A stretch of DNA of 64,000 bases from Melastoma dodecandrum (GCA_029817715.1 JARUPY010000606.1:3100001-3164000), one strand, 5' to 3'; shown: positions 12,315 through 23,984, counted from the stretch's first letter. Program-made: numbers and translations. The notes: generated by a model from the sequence alone, not told the origin.

Positions 12315-13300
12315 ATGGTCGCTACCAAGACGCAATCAATCATGGACGAATTCCAGCGAACGATGAAGGACTCTTGGATGGAGTTTCTCGCGCAGCAACA
12401 ACAACAACAGGCAGAATTTCGCGAGGAAATGCGGGCGCAACGTGAAACAATGCTATGGGTTACAACACAGCTTCAGGAATTGAATACGAGAGTCCAAGAT
12501 GTGGAAGAGCGTCCTGCTCGGGAACAGAGGACTGTTCATAACAGCAATGCGCAGCAAGGAGGTTTCCAATCCAATTTTGCTCGTTTTTCAAAGATTGATT
12601 TTCCTAGATTTCGGGATGACGAAGTACAGGGTTGGATTTCTAAATGTGAGCAATTTTTTGACGTGGATGCCACACCACCCGATTTGAAGATGAAAATTGT
12701 ATCCGTGCATTTGGAGGGTAAGGCTCTTGTATGGCATCAGTCAATGATGAAAGCACCTCCGCAAGGTATATGGCCTAGTTGGGAAAAATATACGTCTCTT
12801 GTTACAGCTCGTTTCGGAGGTCACCCTTACGATGATCCGATGGCAGAATTGATGAGCTTGAAACAAGAGGAAGCTGGGGGGTAGATGCATATCAAGAAAA
12901 ATTTGATGCTTTGTTGGTCAGAACAGACTTGTCTGAGACTCAAGCCTTGAGTTGTTTCTTAAGTGGTTTAAAGATTGAAGTACAGACTGCGGTATGTATG
13001 TTTCGGCCACGAACTCTAATGGATGCTTACACTTTGGCTCGCCTATAGGAGAATCTCTTATCTTCGATATATAAGAGACACAGGCCAGCTGCTGACAGGC
13101 CTCTGCTGAAATCTTTCAGCCAACCTTCACAGGCTATTTTGCCTAAACCATCAATGGAGCCCTCAAAATTCACTAGGCAACAATTGTCCCCTGAGTTTAT
13201 TGCAGATCGACGTGCCAAGAATCTCTGTTTCTTTTGTCCCGAAAAATTTGTTCCAGGTCATAAGTGTAAGGCACAATTGCATTGTGGGGAAGTTCTTACA
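12315..13300 (+). pseudogene. gag region of the gypsy element
   Basis: The ATG at 12315 opens a frame with a Gln-rich coiled-coil start and then a retrotransposon gag core (the DFPRFRDDEVQGWISKCEQF block). The frame is lost by a one-base slip at a G run near 12880, giving TAG at 12882-12884. It resumes in another frame, is stopped again by TAG at 13045-13047, and reaches a knuckle-like CFFC...GHKC motif near 13228-13270. Gag forms the virus-like particle. Confidence 0.85.
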
Positions 13301-16300
13301 GAAGAGATTGAGGAGGAGTATGATGCGACTGTGGATATTCCTCCACCTTCAGAAGACCCGTTTCCACCTTTAATATCTTTGAATGCTATCACCGGGAATA
13401 CAACATACCAAACTATGAAAGTTACAGGTAAAGCTAAGGGCAATAAGGTTAACATCCTCATTGATTCGGGCAGCACGCATAATTTTTTGGATAAAAATGC
13501 AGCAAAGCGTCTGGGTTGTGTAATTACACCTAGTTATCCCGTGGCAGTCTCTGTTGCTAATGGGGAGACCATCTATTATCGATCTGTCTGTAAAGGTTTT
13601 TCTTGGGATTTACGAGGTGAAACCTTCAGTACAGATATTATGTTAGTGTCATTGGGAACTTGTGATATGATTCTAGGGGTACAATGGTTATCCTCTCTTG
13701 GTCCTGTTTTGTGGGACTTCACTCAATTGCGGATGGAGTTCCAATATAATGGCTGCAGACATGTTTTGAGGGGAGGAAAGACAAGAGTTTTGAACTGGAT
13801 GACTGACAAAGAATTGAAGAATCTGGTTTCTAAAGGACCACAGTCCGTGCAATTATTTGCGGTGTCTGTTAAACCTATTGCAGAAGCATGTTCTACGATC
13901 TCTGCTCCATTTGCAGCAAATTTTGGATGAATATGATGATATTTTTAAAGAACCAACTACTTTGCCACCGCATAAGGAGCATGATCACCCGATTCATTTG
14001 AAGGAGGGCACTTCACCTATCAATGTGCGGCCATATCGGTATCCAGTAGTGCAGAAGGATGCAATTGAGAATATGGTGAAGGAAATGCTTTGCAGCAGGG
14101 GTTATTCGACCTAGCCAGAGTGCATTTTCTTCACCAATAGTGATGGTCAAGAAAAAAGACGGTTCTTGGCGACTATGCATTGATTATAGAGAGCTGAACA
14201 AATCCACAGTGAAGGATAAGTTTCCTATGCCGATTATTGAAGAACTTCTAGAGAACTTCACGGTGCAACTTTATTCTCGAAGATTGATTTGCGTTCCGGC
14301 TATTGGCAGATCAGAATGGCACCAAATGATATCCCAAAAACTGCTTTTCGCACTCATGAAGGCCATTACGAGTTTTTGGTGATGCCTTTTGGATTAACTA
14401 ATGCGCCTTCTACATTCCAACACCTTATGAATTCTATATTCAGGCCACATCTACGGAGGTTTGTGCTGGTGTTTTTTAATGACATACTTATTTACAGCAA
14501 GACTTTGAGTGCGCATTTAGATCATGTTCGAATTGTTCTGAATATATTGCGACAGCACAGCCTCTATGCCAAGTTATCGAAGTGTGTTTTTGGAGCTAAA
14601 GAAGTTGAATATTTGGGGCATGTGATATCAGAAAGAGGTGTACAGACTGATCCAAACAAGATCCGGGCGATGTCCACTTGGCCAGAACTGAAGAATGTGA
14701 AGGAATTGAGAGGTGTTCTGGGCTTGACTGGTTATTACAGGAAGTTCATCAAGCATTATGGTCTTATCAGTAAGCCGTTAACGAATCTACTCAAGAAAAA
14801 TGCTTTTCGATGGGATTCTGCAGCTACATCAGCTTTCCAACAGCTCAAGCACGCCATGAGTACAGCTCCGGTATTGGCTTTACCAAACTTTGCGGAAGAA
14901 TTTGTTATTGAGATGGACGCTTCGGGTACGGGTATGGGAGCAGTGTTGACTCAACGAGGTCATCCAATTGCGTATATTAGCAAAGCTTTTTCCCAAAAGA
15001 TGCAGGGGAGCTCTACTTATGAAAAAGAGTTGATGGCAGTGGTGTTCGCTATTGACAAATGACGACCGTACCTCGTTGGGAGGCATTTTGTGATCAAAAT
15101 GGACCATTTTAGTTTAAAGTATCTGTTAGAGCAAAAGATCACAACTGTTTTCAGAGTAAGTGTTTGCCTAAACTTCTTGGTCTCGATTATGAGGTGGTCT
15201 ACAAGAAAGGGAAAGAAAACGCGGCGGCTGATGCGTTGTCTAGGATGCAGGTCTCGGAACTAATGACATTGGTTTTATCACAGGTCAATACAGACTTGAT
15301 ATTGCAGATACATAATAGCTGGCAGTGTGATGCTCAGTTGCAGTCCATAATTCAGCAGTTGCAGGCGGGTGCTGTTAAAAAGCCATTATTCTTGGAGCCA
15401 AGGTGAGTTGAGAAGAAAAGGGAAATTGGTTGTTGGTGATAATGATGCATTGAGACATAAACTGATTTGTCTGTTACATGACACCCCTGCGGGAGGACAT
15501 TCCGGTATGCAAGCCACTGTTAAGCGTCTGACAGCTTTGTTTTATTGGAAGAAGCTCAAACGGGATGTTCGAAACTATATTAGAAACTGTGCTGTCTGCC
15601 AGCAGTACAAACCTTTGTTACATAAACCAGCTGGTCTTCTGCAACCATTACCAATTCCTGACACCATCTGGACTGATATATCAATGGACTTTATTGAGGG
15701 TCTTCCTAAGTCTCGAGGGAAGGATACTATTTTGGTGATTGTGGACAGGTTGAGCAAATATACTCACTTTCTCTTATTGAGCCATCCCTTCACAGCAGTC
15801 TCAGTGGCACATATTTTCTTAGACCAGATTTTTCGTTTGCATGGCATGCCACGAACCATTGTTTCAGATCGGGATCGTGTCTTTGTTAGTGCTCTTTAGA
15901 AGGAACTCTTCCGTTTACAGCAAGTTGATCTTTTGATATCTTCTAGTTACCACCCTCAAACGGACGGTCAATCGGAGGTGGTGAACAAATGCTTGGAGAC
16001 ATACTTACGTTGCATGATAGGGGAACGGCCGAAAGAATGGGTGAGGTGGATTCCCTTGGCAGAGTGGTGGTATAATACCACTTTTCACATGGCTATTCAG
16101 AAGACTCCGTATGAAATTGTGTATGGACAGCCTCCCTCGGTTCATTTACCATATGTCATTGGTGATAGTAAGGTGGAGACAGTCGATCGTACGTTGCGCG
16201 CTCGAGAAGATTGTCTGCAGATGCTCCGTTTTCATTTGCAGAGAGCTCAGGCTCGAATGAAGAGCCAAGAGGACAAACACAGGACATATAAGGAGTTTGT

Positions 16301-16715
16301 GGTGGGGGATTATGTCTATGTTAAACTGCAGCCTTACAGGCAAAAGACAATGGCTTATCGTTCTTCTGCTAAATTGGCTCCAAGATTTTTTGGACCATTT
16401 CAAGTGGCTGCTAAGATTGGTCCGGTAGCATATCGGTTGCTTCTACCTGTGGATGTGAAGGTACACCCTGTATTTCATGTGTCTTTACTTAGGAAGCATG
16501 AGGGACCACTGCCTGTAGTGTGTTCTGTCCCTGTGGTTGATGGTCAGTCAGTCTTGACAGCTGTGCCGCTTCAGGTCTTGGACAGAAAATTGGTTAAAGA
16601 GGGTGATGTGGGAGTAGTCTATCTCTTGGTGCAGTGGACTAATAGTGATCCACAGGATGCTACTTGGGAGTCGTCTGCTGATTTGATTAAGCGATTTCCT
16701 AATTTCTCTTTTTAG
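13301..16715 (+). pseudogene. pol region of the gypsy element: protease, RT, RNase H, integrase, chromodomain-like tail
   Basis: The protease motif LIDSGSTHNFLD lies near 13455. RT blocks (CIDYRELN near 14180, [12 protein letters not shown] near 14380) are clear, but the catalytic pair reads FND at 14475-14483: the first aspartate codon is AAT. RNase H follows ([16 protein letters not shown]), then an integrase with its zinc-binding and D,D-35-E parts (SMDFIEGLPKS, SDRDRVF, YHPQTDGQ). The C-terminal segment reads LVQWTNSDPQDATWES, typical of a chromodomain. Breaks: TGA at 13928, frameshifts near 14090-14110 and 14255-14290, TGA at 15060, a shift near 15130-15165, a shift near 15400, TAG at 15897. 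The element cannot make an active polyprotein. Confidence 0.9.
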
Positions 16716-16881
16716 ACCAACTTGAGGGCAAGTTGTTTTAAAGAGGGGTCGATTATGCAGAACATTATGCAGGGCGGTGAGGATGACATGTGCAGAAAGG
16801 TGCAGGAGGGATGAGAATTTGTAACTTGAAGTGTGGGAAGGGATAGCGGTGGTTGTGTAGCTTGAGGACAAGCTTCATTTT

Positions 16882-16892
16882 AAGGGGGTTGG
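16882..16892 (+). other. Polypurine tract of the gypsy element
   Basis: AAGGGGGTTGG lies immediately upstream of the 3' LTR, where plus-strand priming occurs in these elements. Confidence 0.7.
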
Positions 16893-16894
16893 AT

Positions 16895-17243
16895 TGCTAT
16901 GTGTCACGAGCAGAGGAGGGGAACACACGTGCGAAGGATGAAGAGTGAGCTGGAAGAGGAGTTGAAGAGAGTTAATGGAAGAAGTTGAAGATAAAAGTAC
17001 TGTTACCGTTACATTGCATTGTAAATAAAAGTAGTTACAAAGTGATTACGGAGGGGAGGATAGCTATAAGAAGTAATCTGTTAGTGGTAGTTGGGTATCT
17101 GAGTTCTGTTAGTAGTTTCCCTTCCTCTTTACTCTTGAACATTGCCATTGAATGCAGAGATTCGACTGACGTTCATCTTCGATCAGTCTGTCCTTCATTC
17201 CTCGTCTTCTACGATTGCCTGCGATCCCAGAAGATTCATAGCA
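16895..17243 (+). repeat. 3' LTR of the gypsy element
   Basis: 349 bp, the same length as the 5' LTR and differing from it at about 11 positions by eye. It ends CATAGCA before CCCCT. Confidence 0.95.
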
Positions 17244-17677
17244 CCCCTCCTTTCTTACACACCCAAAAACTAGGACACACTTGTCTGTTGTTCTTTTGCC
17301 CCAAAATATATATACTTCATGCGCGGGTGTTGTGATAAAAGTTTCCTTTTGGGTTTCAGTGGGAGAAGTAAAACAGAGAATTCTCCGACAAGCATTTACA
17401 ATCGTAATTTGATGAAATATTTGTGAGGTTGAATTTGTTACAACCAATCACGGGAGGGAGAAGAGGATGTTGGATATTGGAAGAAGAAGGGTCGATGGAA
17501 TTTTAGCCGAAGTGGCTGTGGTTTGTCTGTCTGCCATACTCACAGATCGAATCGAACGTGAAGACAGGGACAGGGAAGTTCATCCACATATTATCACAAC
17601 AACATTGATGGGTACTTTGCTTACTGTTAAGGCAAAGCATGAACACCCCTTTGCTTTAACAATGCCAGCGCTGAAAT
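17244..17677. other. Spacer between two mobile elements
   Basis: No gene is supported. This is host sequence displaced from 11929 by the gypsy insertion; a 93-codon open frame at 17467-17748 runs into the next element and has no recognisable motif. Confidence 0.4.
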
Positions 17678-18289
17678 GGACAAGGCTAAAGTCCGTGCAC
17701 GGAGCTTTCAAGCGTTTCGTAAAATATGCGCTTCGTATCTTTGTATAAAAGTTTTGGGTGTTTCGTAAAAAGAAAAATAATGGTCTTCGTTAATTTGTAC
17801 ATGCTTTTTGTAAAATACGAATGAGCTTCGTAATATTATACGGATCATTTCGTAATATACAAATGAGTTTCGTAAATTTGGACGAGGCATAAGCTTCGTA
17901 AATTTGTATGGATCGTTTCGTACTTTACAAAACAATGTTCGTATGGTCCGCCTCTCATATCATTTATGGACAACAGGGGACCACGTTTGTAATAACTGAT
18001 GGTTTGGGGGGGGGCGATTTTTATGTTTGTTTTGTAATTGTGCACAATACATGAGTTTTTGTGTGGATTTATAGTTAGTCACTAAAAAAATTCACCAAAT
18101 ACGGTTTTAATTTTCAAAATTACCCAAATACAATCTTTGGACAATTTTCAAAACCCGTCACTAATTTTATAAAAGGGACGGGTTTTAAAGAACCACCCTT
18201 AAAGTAAACATGGGGGCGGGTCTCAACCCGCCCTTATGATGGGAGTCACATCCCATCAAGGCGGTTTTTCAACACCCGCCATCTTAATA

Positions 18290-18462
18290 TAGAAGCCGGA
18301 GGGAACGAGTTTTCAAAACCCGCTCCTTCAATAAAATACAAAAGGGACGGGTTTTCAGAACCTATCCCTTCAACAAAACACAAAGATGTGAGTTTTCAGA
18401 ACCAGTCTCTTCAGCAAAACATAAAATGGACGAATTTTTAAAACCCGTCTTTAAAATAGTAA
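18290..18462 (+). repeat. Tandem units (~41 bp) inside the Mutator-like element
   Basis: Repeating units of the form GGGACGGGTTTTCAGAACC followed by a CTTCAACAAAACA-type tail occur three to four times with substitutions, ending near 18462. Confidence 0.6.
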
Positions 18463-18469
18463 GGCTTGT

Positions 18470-18660
18470 AAGCATTTGTGCCTTAATTGGTTAGAGTGTT
18501 CCTCCTAAGACGAGAGGTCTTGAGTTTGAATCTTGCAATCCAAAATATCTCCGAGGAAAAGAAGCACAGGTTGGGAGGAGGGTTTGAGTAAGCTTACGCC
18601 ATCCGATGCTGCAGTTGAGGCATTGTCTTTTGGGTTGAAGGTGAGATCCTTGAAGTATTT
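18470..18660 (+). repeat. SINE-like, tRNA-derived segment
   Basis: The segment has an A-box-like TTAATTGGTTAGAGTG and a B-box-like GAGTTTGAATCTTG spaced as in a tRNA, with no good acceptor stem. This is the pattern of a plant SINE head. Boundaries and a poly-A/T tail are not clear. Confidence 0.4.
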
Positions 18661-18977
18661 AGGGTTTGGTAGATTTTGAGCAGCAATAGTAACTTACGAA
18701 ATGGTCAGCATAATTGACGAAGTTGATTTATACTTTATAAAAAAATCACCCTTTAAAATTACGGAACTCATTCGTACATTACGAAATTCATTCGTGTATA
18801 TTATGAAGCATATTTGTACGGGATAAAAGGCATGTACAAATTAACGAAGCATACTATTATTTTACAAAACGGACGAAACAGTACTCAAAATTTCCTACAA
18901 AAGTAGGAAACAACGCACACTTTACAAAATGCACGAAAATTTCCATGCACGAGACTTTATTCTTGTCCCGCCGAAAT

Positions 18978-19341
18978 GCGTTTGGTGGCCGAGTAGCTAC
19001 GGATCGCATTTGAAGGAAAGGGAAGATGTGCCTTAGAACAGATCATGGACATTATTTTATTTAATCTAACACTCTTTTCCGTCTCCATTTTGTGGGGTTC
19101 TAAATACTGGGAAGAGTCCAGTCCAGATTCTGCAGAATATTAAAGCATAGGATGATGTATCATCACTTTGTGTGACCGCATATCCCCATTTTTTCCCTAT
19201 AGCAAAGGGCATGTTTTGGGGAAGAAGAAAATAATGCCCGATTTCTACCACAAAACAAAATTCTCCTCATAGAAGGTCTCAAGTATGGAATAGATGTGTC
19301 GCAGTCCTACTCGTCGTAATAATAACGTTTAGTTCTTCAAA
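18978..19341. other. Spacer
   Basis: No gene seen; it probably includes the 3' UTR of the minus-strand gene that ends at 19342. Confidence 0.4.
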
Positions 19342-20313
19342 CTATGCCACTGTAACCGCTTTTCTGGCCTCATCAGGCGGCGCTGGTTGATGACCCTCTG
19401 CTGATGGCAGGTTTCTTTTCTGGGGACTTCCTAAGCAGGGTTTATACAGTGGAAACACCGGGTTATTACATCGTCTTTGGTTTCCAGGTGAAAAGGTAAG
19501 AGCATTGTACCTTCTGTCTTGCTTGAAGGAATCTGTTCAGGAGCCTCTTTTGAAGCGGAGCACTTCATTCCTCTTGCTAGCTCTTTCACACGATTCAGAC
19601 GCACTACATGGACCGGTTTGTCTGGAAGGCAATTCTAATGAGTATTTGTCTATACATGATTTTGCACGAGCAAAATGAGTCCGAAACATACTCACCACAT
19701 GATACTTGGTTTCCTTTCATAATCAAGTCTGCGAGGATTGGGATATTGTTAGCTGCGAGCTCGCCAAGGGGACGCTTTAATGAGCGTGCAAATTGCTTTA
19801 CATGAACCAATCTCAGCCTACTCTGAAGCTTGGTCAAATCGTAAGCCAGGGGCTCCTTGCCTGCGTAACACCACCTCTCAAAGTTATCTCACGTTGATTT
19901 GAAGTTTGAATAGTGTGTCTCATGTTGATCACTGTTAGTCACACACCCTTGGGCATCAATGAGTGCTCTCCATGAACTTTGAAAAGGACTTGGCCGGAGC
20001 CTATCGGCATGACATAACCAAAATGGACTAAGGACTTGGGATTATAGCCGCCTAGCCGGAGATGGTTCATGCCAGTCATATTGTTTGCCTGGATTGTAGT
20101 CGTACATCCGGGCTGAAAGCCTGACTCCAGGTGCTTTACTCTCTGCCTGCGAAGCTGATAGTTCCGTCTACGCCTAGCGAGATGCCTCTCTCTCTGCTCA
20201 GAAGTCATGGACTGCCTCCGCTCCCTATCTCGCATCCTCCTCCGCTCCCTTTCTTGCTCGCTTCTCATTCTATGAAAAGTAGACCTATCCGACAAATGAT
20301 CTGTGCCCCTCAT
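19342..20313 (-). CDS. Unknown basic protein, four exons
   Basis: I do not recognise a characterised family. Four minus-strand exons (19947-20313, 19696-19860, 19511-19621, 19342-19430) join in constant phase 1 at GT-AG sites to a 243-residue protein. The first third is extremely rich in Arg, Glu and Gln (MRDRERRQSMTSEQRERHLA), predicting a charged, possibly nuclear helix. Exons 2 and 3 each carry a similar short helix motif, RLRLVHVKQFARSLK and VRLNRVKELARGMK, as if duplicated. The tail is Pro/Ala-rich and ends at TAG. The chosen ATG (20313) begins MRGTDH; an in-frame upstream GTG exists but no earlier ATG. It could be a nucleic-acid-binding protein, by composition only. The consistent exon phases argue that it is a real gene. 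Confidence 0.65.
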
Positions 20314-21241
20314 TTCTGTGTCACTCGTCACAATGCATAAGCTAAATGCGAGTATCCAAGCGTACTATCAGCGTGCAAGGGGAACATCACTATGGTTAAC
20401 CCAACTCGTATCAAGAACAAGAAAATCAATTTCGAGACCGCCCCAAGATGGTTCTTTCCCAAAGTGGGGGTTGCACGCGGTCGAGCCAATGCGCATATAC
20501 TCATCAAAATTCCCAACAGCTTGCATACTGATTAGAAATTTCAAAAACGGGGTAAGAAAGAAAGAACAATATTCGATGATTTCCTTTTTGAGCATCAGCG
20601 TACAAACTGACGGGATCCAGAACATCTACGGCCCGCATAACAACAACAGCACTTCCTCACCGTTCACAACGAAATCGATCATTCGACGATTGATCACGGC
20701 CCATAGTAGGAAATCGACAACGGCGGCCGCAACCAAAAGGAAAAATGCCATCTTTGAGACATTACCACGGGTGGTTAGCGAAACCCAAAATGAAGGCAGC
20801 GTCGGGAAATCAGTTTGATGCTGTGGTGACGAGATTGAAGAGGAAGAGGAAGAGGAAGAGGAAAGAGAGCTTTTTCTAAAGCTTCCGGGTCTGTTTTTTC
20901 GGTTGCAAAAGAGCCCTCGAGTGACGCGGGAATTCGGACAAATCGGACACCGACACATTTGCATCACAACCCAAGTTTCCTCCTATTCCCCCACCTTTTG
21001 CCCTTCTCGATGATCGGCTTCCTGACGTTGAATTGGGAAGGGAAGGCTTTGATGGCTTCCTGACGAAGCACGGGGCCATTGTCTCAGGCCCATTAAGGTA
21101 GACGAGACGATCTGACCCAATCCAGTCCAAATCCAGACATCTTCCTATCGAAGCAGCCGTCGCAGGGTGTCGGAGCGAATCAGGAGACGGGTTCTGACCA
21201 ACTGGGAGGGAAGTGGATCGAGGAAGGCGGGGGAGAGAGGG
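20314..21241. other. Divergent upstream region with GAAGAG microsatellite
   Basis: This separates the minus-strand unknown gene from the plus-strand complex I gene, so it should hold both promoters. A (GAAGAG)-type repeat runs at about 20836-20865. A 113-codon minus-strand frame (20626-20967) contains a hydrophobic stretch but is mostly the Ser-coding shadow of this repeat, and I do not call it. Confidence 0.45.
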
Positions 21242-22481
21242 ATGAACACAGACATCACCGCGTCGGCGAAGCCCGAGTACCCGGTCATTGATCGGAACCC
21301 CCCATTCACGACTGTGGTGGGCAACTTCAGCACCCTCGACTACTTCCGCTTCGTCACCATCACCGGCGTCTCCGTCACCGTCGGCTACCTCTCCGGTGCG
21401 CCCCCGGACCTCCCCTCTCCGCTTTCGTTCGTTTGGGTCTTCTGATCGATTGCTGGCTTCGAATGCTGTTTTCGGTCCGTTTAGGAGGCTTGGGAGGTGT
21501 TGGTTGATAGTGATAGGGATTGCGATTGGATTGATTTCGTTGTTTACTTGATGGGGGCGCAGAATCAGTGTTCTTCTTCATATCTGTCGTAATTTTAGTC
21601 TTCGGAAAGATTTGTTCATTTTTGGGGTTATGGCCATGAGATGTTAGCTAGGGATTGATACAAACAGGATTAATGAGAGTGTGGGGATGGTTCCCTATTT
21701 GCCTGACCAATCTGCACATGAATTGGGGTTCCGATGAAGTTACGAGTAGTTCGAAACCGTCAATACTTTGGATTGCTGGCTGCGCTCACATCACGCGAAC
21801 ACTTATTTTAGCCATGAGAGATGAAGAGGGTAAGTAGGGTATAATCCCTCATTCTCTTATTGAGGATAGGCGAAAACTAATTCAGGGGATTAGGTGGTTG
21901 GGGTTGTGAATGAGGGTTGAATTCAAGGGCCCCTTCCTCATGAACTTCTTAACACATGGAAGCTTGGGCAATGGCGGCCACCATACTCGGGCCTCCATTT
22001 TTTGTGATCTCGAGAACATTCTGAACTCTTGTTCGCTTCACTTGGTTGAATACCCATGCCCATTCGTACTCTTATTTTGTTTAAGTTATGTAATGATTAA
22101 ATTGAGCATTTTCAAATGGGATTGTATCCTCAGAGTTTGTGGATGTCTCAAATTTTGATTTGAACTTAAGAATGGACTTCCATCACACTTATCTCAGAAA
22201 CATGTCAAGTTTTGTGAAACAAGTAGAATAAACACTCCATTCTCTCACTCAGTTTCAAGTTATATGAGTCCGTGCGGTGCGCAGGAAATGCTACTTACAT
22301 TATTTCCTTTGATGCTGTGTTGGTAGGAATAAAGCCAGGGATCAAAGGGCCATCGATGGTTACTGGCGGACTGATTGGATTGATGGGTGGGTTCATGTAT
22401 GCATACCAGAACTCCGCCGGCCGACTCATGGGTTTCTTCCCGAACGACGACGAGGCTGCGCGCTACAAGAAGCGGGGCTGA
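21242..22481 (+). CDS. NADH:ubiquinone oxidoreductase (complex I) 20.9 kDa-type subunit
   Basis: Two exons (21242-21395 and 22327-22481) join in phase 1 across a 931-bp intron to a 102-residue protein. It begins MNTDITASAKPEYPVIDRNP and ends FPNDDEAARYKKRG, with two hydrophobic segments (VTITGVSVTVGYLSG and MVTGGLIGLMGGFMYAY). This matches the small accessory subunit of plant mitochondrial complex I encoded by At4g16450. It would sit in the membrane arm in the inner mitochondrial membrane and help electron transfer from NADH to ubiquinone. Length is near the family norm (about 106). No break is seen. It lies head-to-head with the unknown gene at 19342-20313. Confidence 0.93.
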
Positions 22482-23554
22482 CTCTACATTTGGAATGGTT
22501 GAAAAATGCAGAAGTCGGCATCCTTGTTTTTCAGTTCCCTGAATGCACAATCATGCTTGATCATGGCAATAATAGGAAAACTGTTCGTCATTCCTCTTTC
22601 TACCCGCCTCTTCTCCTTTGCCGGAGTTATGGAGAAAACTACGAAGATTGCTGGACCCCAACCCCGGGATTCTTTTGCTTTCTGGCTTTTTGTCTATCGA
22701 CGAGATCTTGTGTCGTCTGCTTGACTTGCAATTGTCAGAAGCATCTTCATGCTGTCGACGTACGAGGGAAAGGGGGCATTACCCTGATCGCATGCCCATA
22801 AAAAAAAACGTTTAGAGCTTCCAACGGATCGCCATGAAAAGCCGTGGCGGCGGTAGTCCTACAGGTACTCGGAGCAAACAAGGGGCTAAGATCTCAGAGT
22901 CAATCACAAGATTTCTTCTGCTTTCTTGGGCGATTGACGCGGGTTTCTTCTTCCACGTGGTTTGGACAGTCAAACTTCCAACCGTGTGTGTTGTGGGGAA
23001 CAGCAGAGTCTTTGGTCGAATCTTTTTGTCTGAATTTTCCTCAATTCTGACCATTCTCTTAGCAGTCAAATACAAACATAAAACTTAACTCAAATTGGAG
23101 TTTTGTAGTAAAACCCTCCCCGTTGCTTTGACTTTGAACGAGCTCTTATTCATGGTGGGGAAAAAATCCAAATCACGTTGTAAAATAGCTGAAGGGTTTT
23201 CCACATCAGCATGACAACATGGAGGATGGGGGCTTCTTATTGAATAGTGAAGGGGGGTCAACTTTGCCGATTGGACGCGGGGGCATTATTAACAAACATG
23301 TCAAAAATATTTCAACAAAGTATATGGAAAGATGTTAGCAAGTATTTGCCCGTTCACCTCTCTGTGGAGGTGGGTCAGTCCACGCGTTGTAATCAGGACA
23401 AGCTTCTTGTCTGAACAAAGAGGAAATGAGAGTGAATTGACACAAAAGGGACAAAAGGGATTCCCGCGCTCCTCTCCCCTGCCTGTGTGGTTGACCTCGT
23501 AATTATAGGGAGTTAGTGGGGGCAATTATTTACCTAAAGAAAGCGTGGCACGGC

Positions 23555-23984
23555 TATAAAATGGAAAAAGGAGCTTTCCACTTGCCGGCATTGGCTGAAC
23601 GGAACACAAAGCCATGGGACGGGAGATGATCATCTTCTGGAATTCGGTCAAAGGTAGGAACTTGGGAACGCCCCATGTTATGTTATTCGAGGTTCTGCAG
23701 AAGGGTTTGCGTCGATTCTGTGTCCTTTTGTTGTCCCCTCGTGATCTCTGTAGAAACGGAAGCTGTCTGGTGATTGTGTTTTTGTCTCAATTTGAGTCAT
23801 GAAACTGTCCCCGATTATGCCTTTGTCCTGTTGAATCAGATCAGGATTTTGAGAATATCAGTGGGTTAGAACCCTTTTCTTGTCGCGCTGAATTTAAGCT
23901 GGGGGTCGTGATTTCGAGTTGCTTGTCATTGTTCTTCGAGTTGATTTGGCTTATTATTTTGTTTTCCTTTCTCTTTATCTGCAG
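23555..23984 (+). promoter_or_regulatory. GRAS gene promoter, 5' UTR exon with uORF, and 5' UTR intron
   Basis: TATAAAA at 23555-23561 precedes a likely transcription start near 23585. The ATG at 23614 lies in what should be a non-coding exon ending at a GT donor (23654). A pyrimidine-rich acceptor ends at 23984 (CTTTATCTGCAG). Spliced, the upstream ATG gives a 17-codon uORF that stops (TGA) just after the junction, ahead of the main ATG at 24187. A 5' UTR intron is usual in PAT1-branch GRAS genes. The rest of 22482-24186 has no gene I can support. Confidence 0.5.

Larger units (their letters stand above)
11930..17243 (+). mobile_element. Complete Ty3/gypsy chromovirus-type LTR retrotransposon, defective
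   Basis: A 5.3-kb element with two 349-bp LTRs (11930-12278 and 16895-17243), a tRNA-iMet-type primer-binding site two bases after the 5' LTR and a G-rich tract before the 3' LTR. Flanks are CCCAT and CCCCT, a 5-bp target duplication with one mismatch. Internal order is gag, zinc knuckle, protease, RT, RNase H, integrase and a chromodomain-like tail, which marks a chromovirus. Short LTRs and compact size suggest a Reina-like lineage, but this needs a tree. I count about 11 differences between the LTRs (about 3%). With a commonly used plant rate this means an insertion on the order of a million years ago. Several stops and frameshifts make it non-functional. Confidence 0.93.
17678..18968. mobile_element. 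Non-autonomous Mutator-like DNA element, 1.29 kb
   Basis: The ends are inverted copies for about 45-50 bp: left GGACAAGGCTAAAGTCCGTG, right (reverse complement) GGACAAGAATAAAGTCTCGTG. The immediate flanks CGCTGAAAT (17669-17677) and CGCCGAAAT (18969-18977) form a 9-bp target duplication with one mismatch, the size made by Mutator-like transposases. Subterminal regions are packed with TTCGTAA motifs on the left and TTACGAA on the right. The middle holds diverged ~41-bp tandem units and a tRNA-like segment. No transposase is present. Confidence 0.8.

Noticed and set aside
16985..17335. 116-residue frame near 17 kb (and its copy at 12020)
   Set aside because: It lies in the LTR and is present in both copies; LTR sequence, not a gene.
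18470..18545. A possible tRNA gene
   Set aside because: A- and B-box-like motifs are present but the acceptor stem does not pair and the segment lies inside a DNA transposon; a SINE-like origin fits better.
20626..20967. 113-residue minus-strand frame with a hydrophobic stretch
   Set aside because: The poly-Ser part comes from a GAAGAG microsatellite and there is no conserved block; it overlaps the promoter region of two genes.
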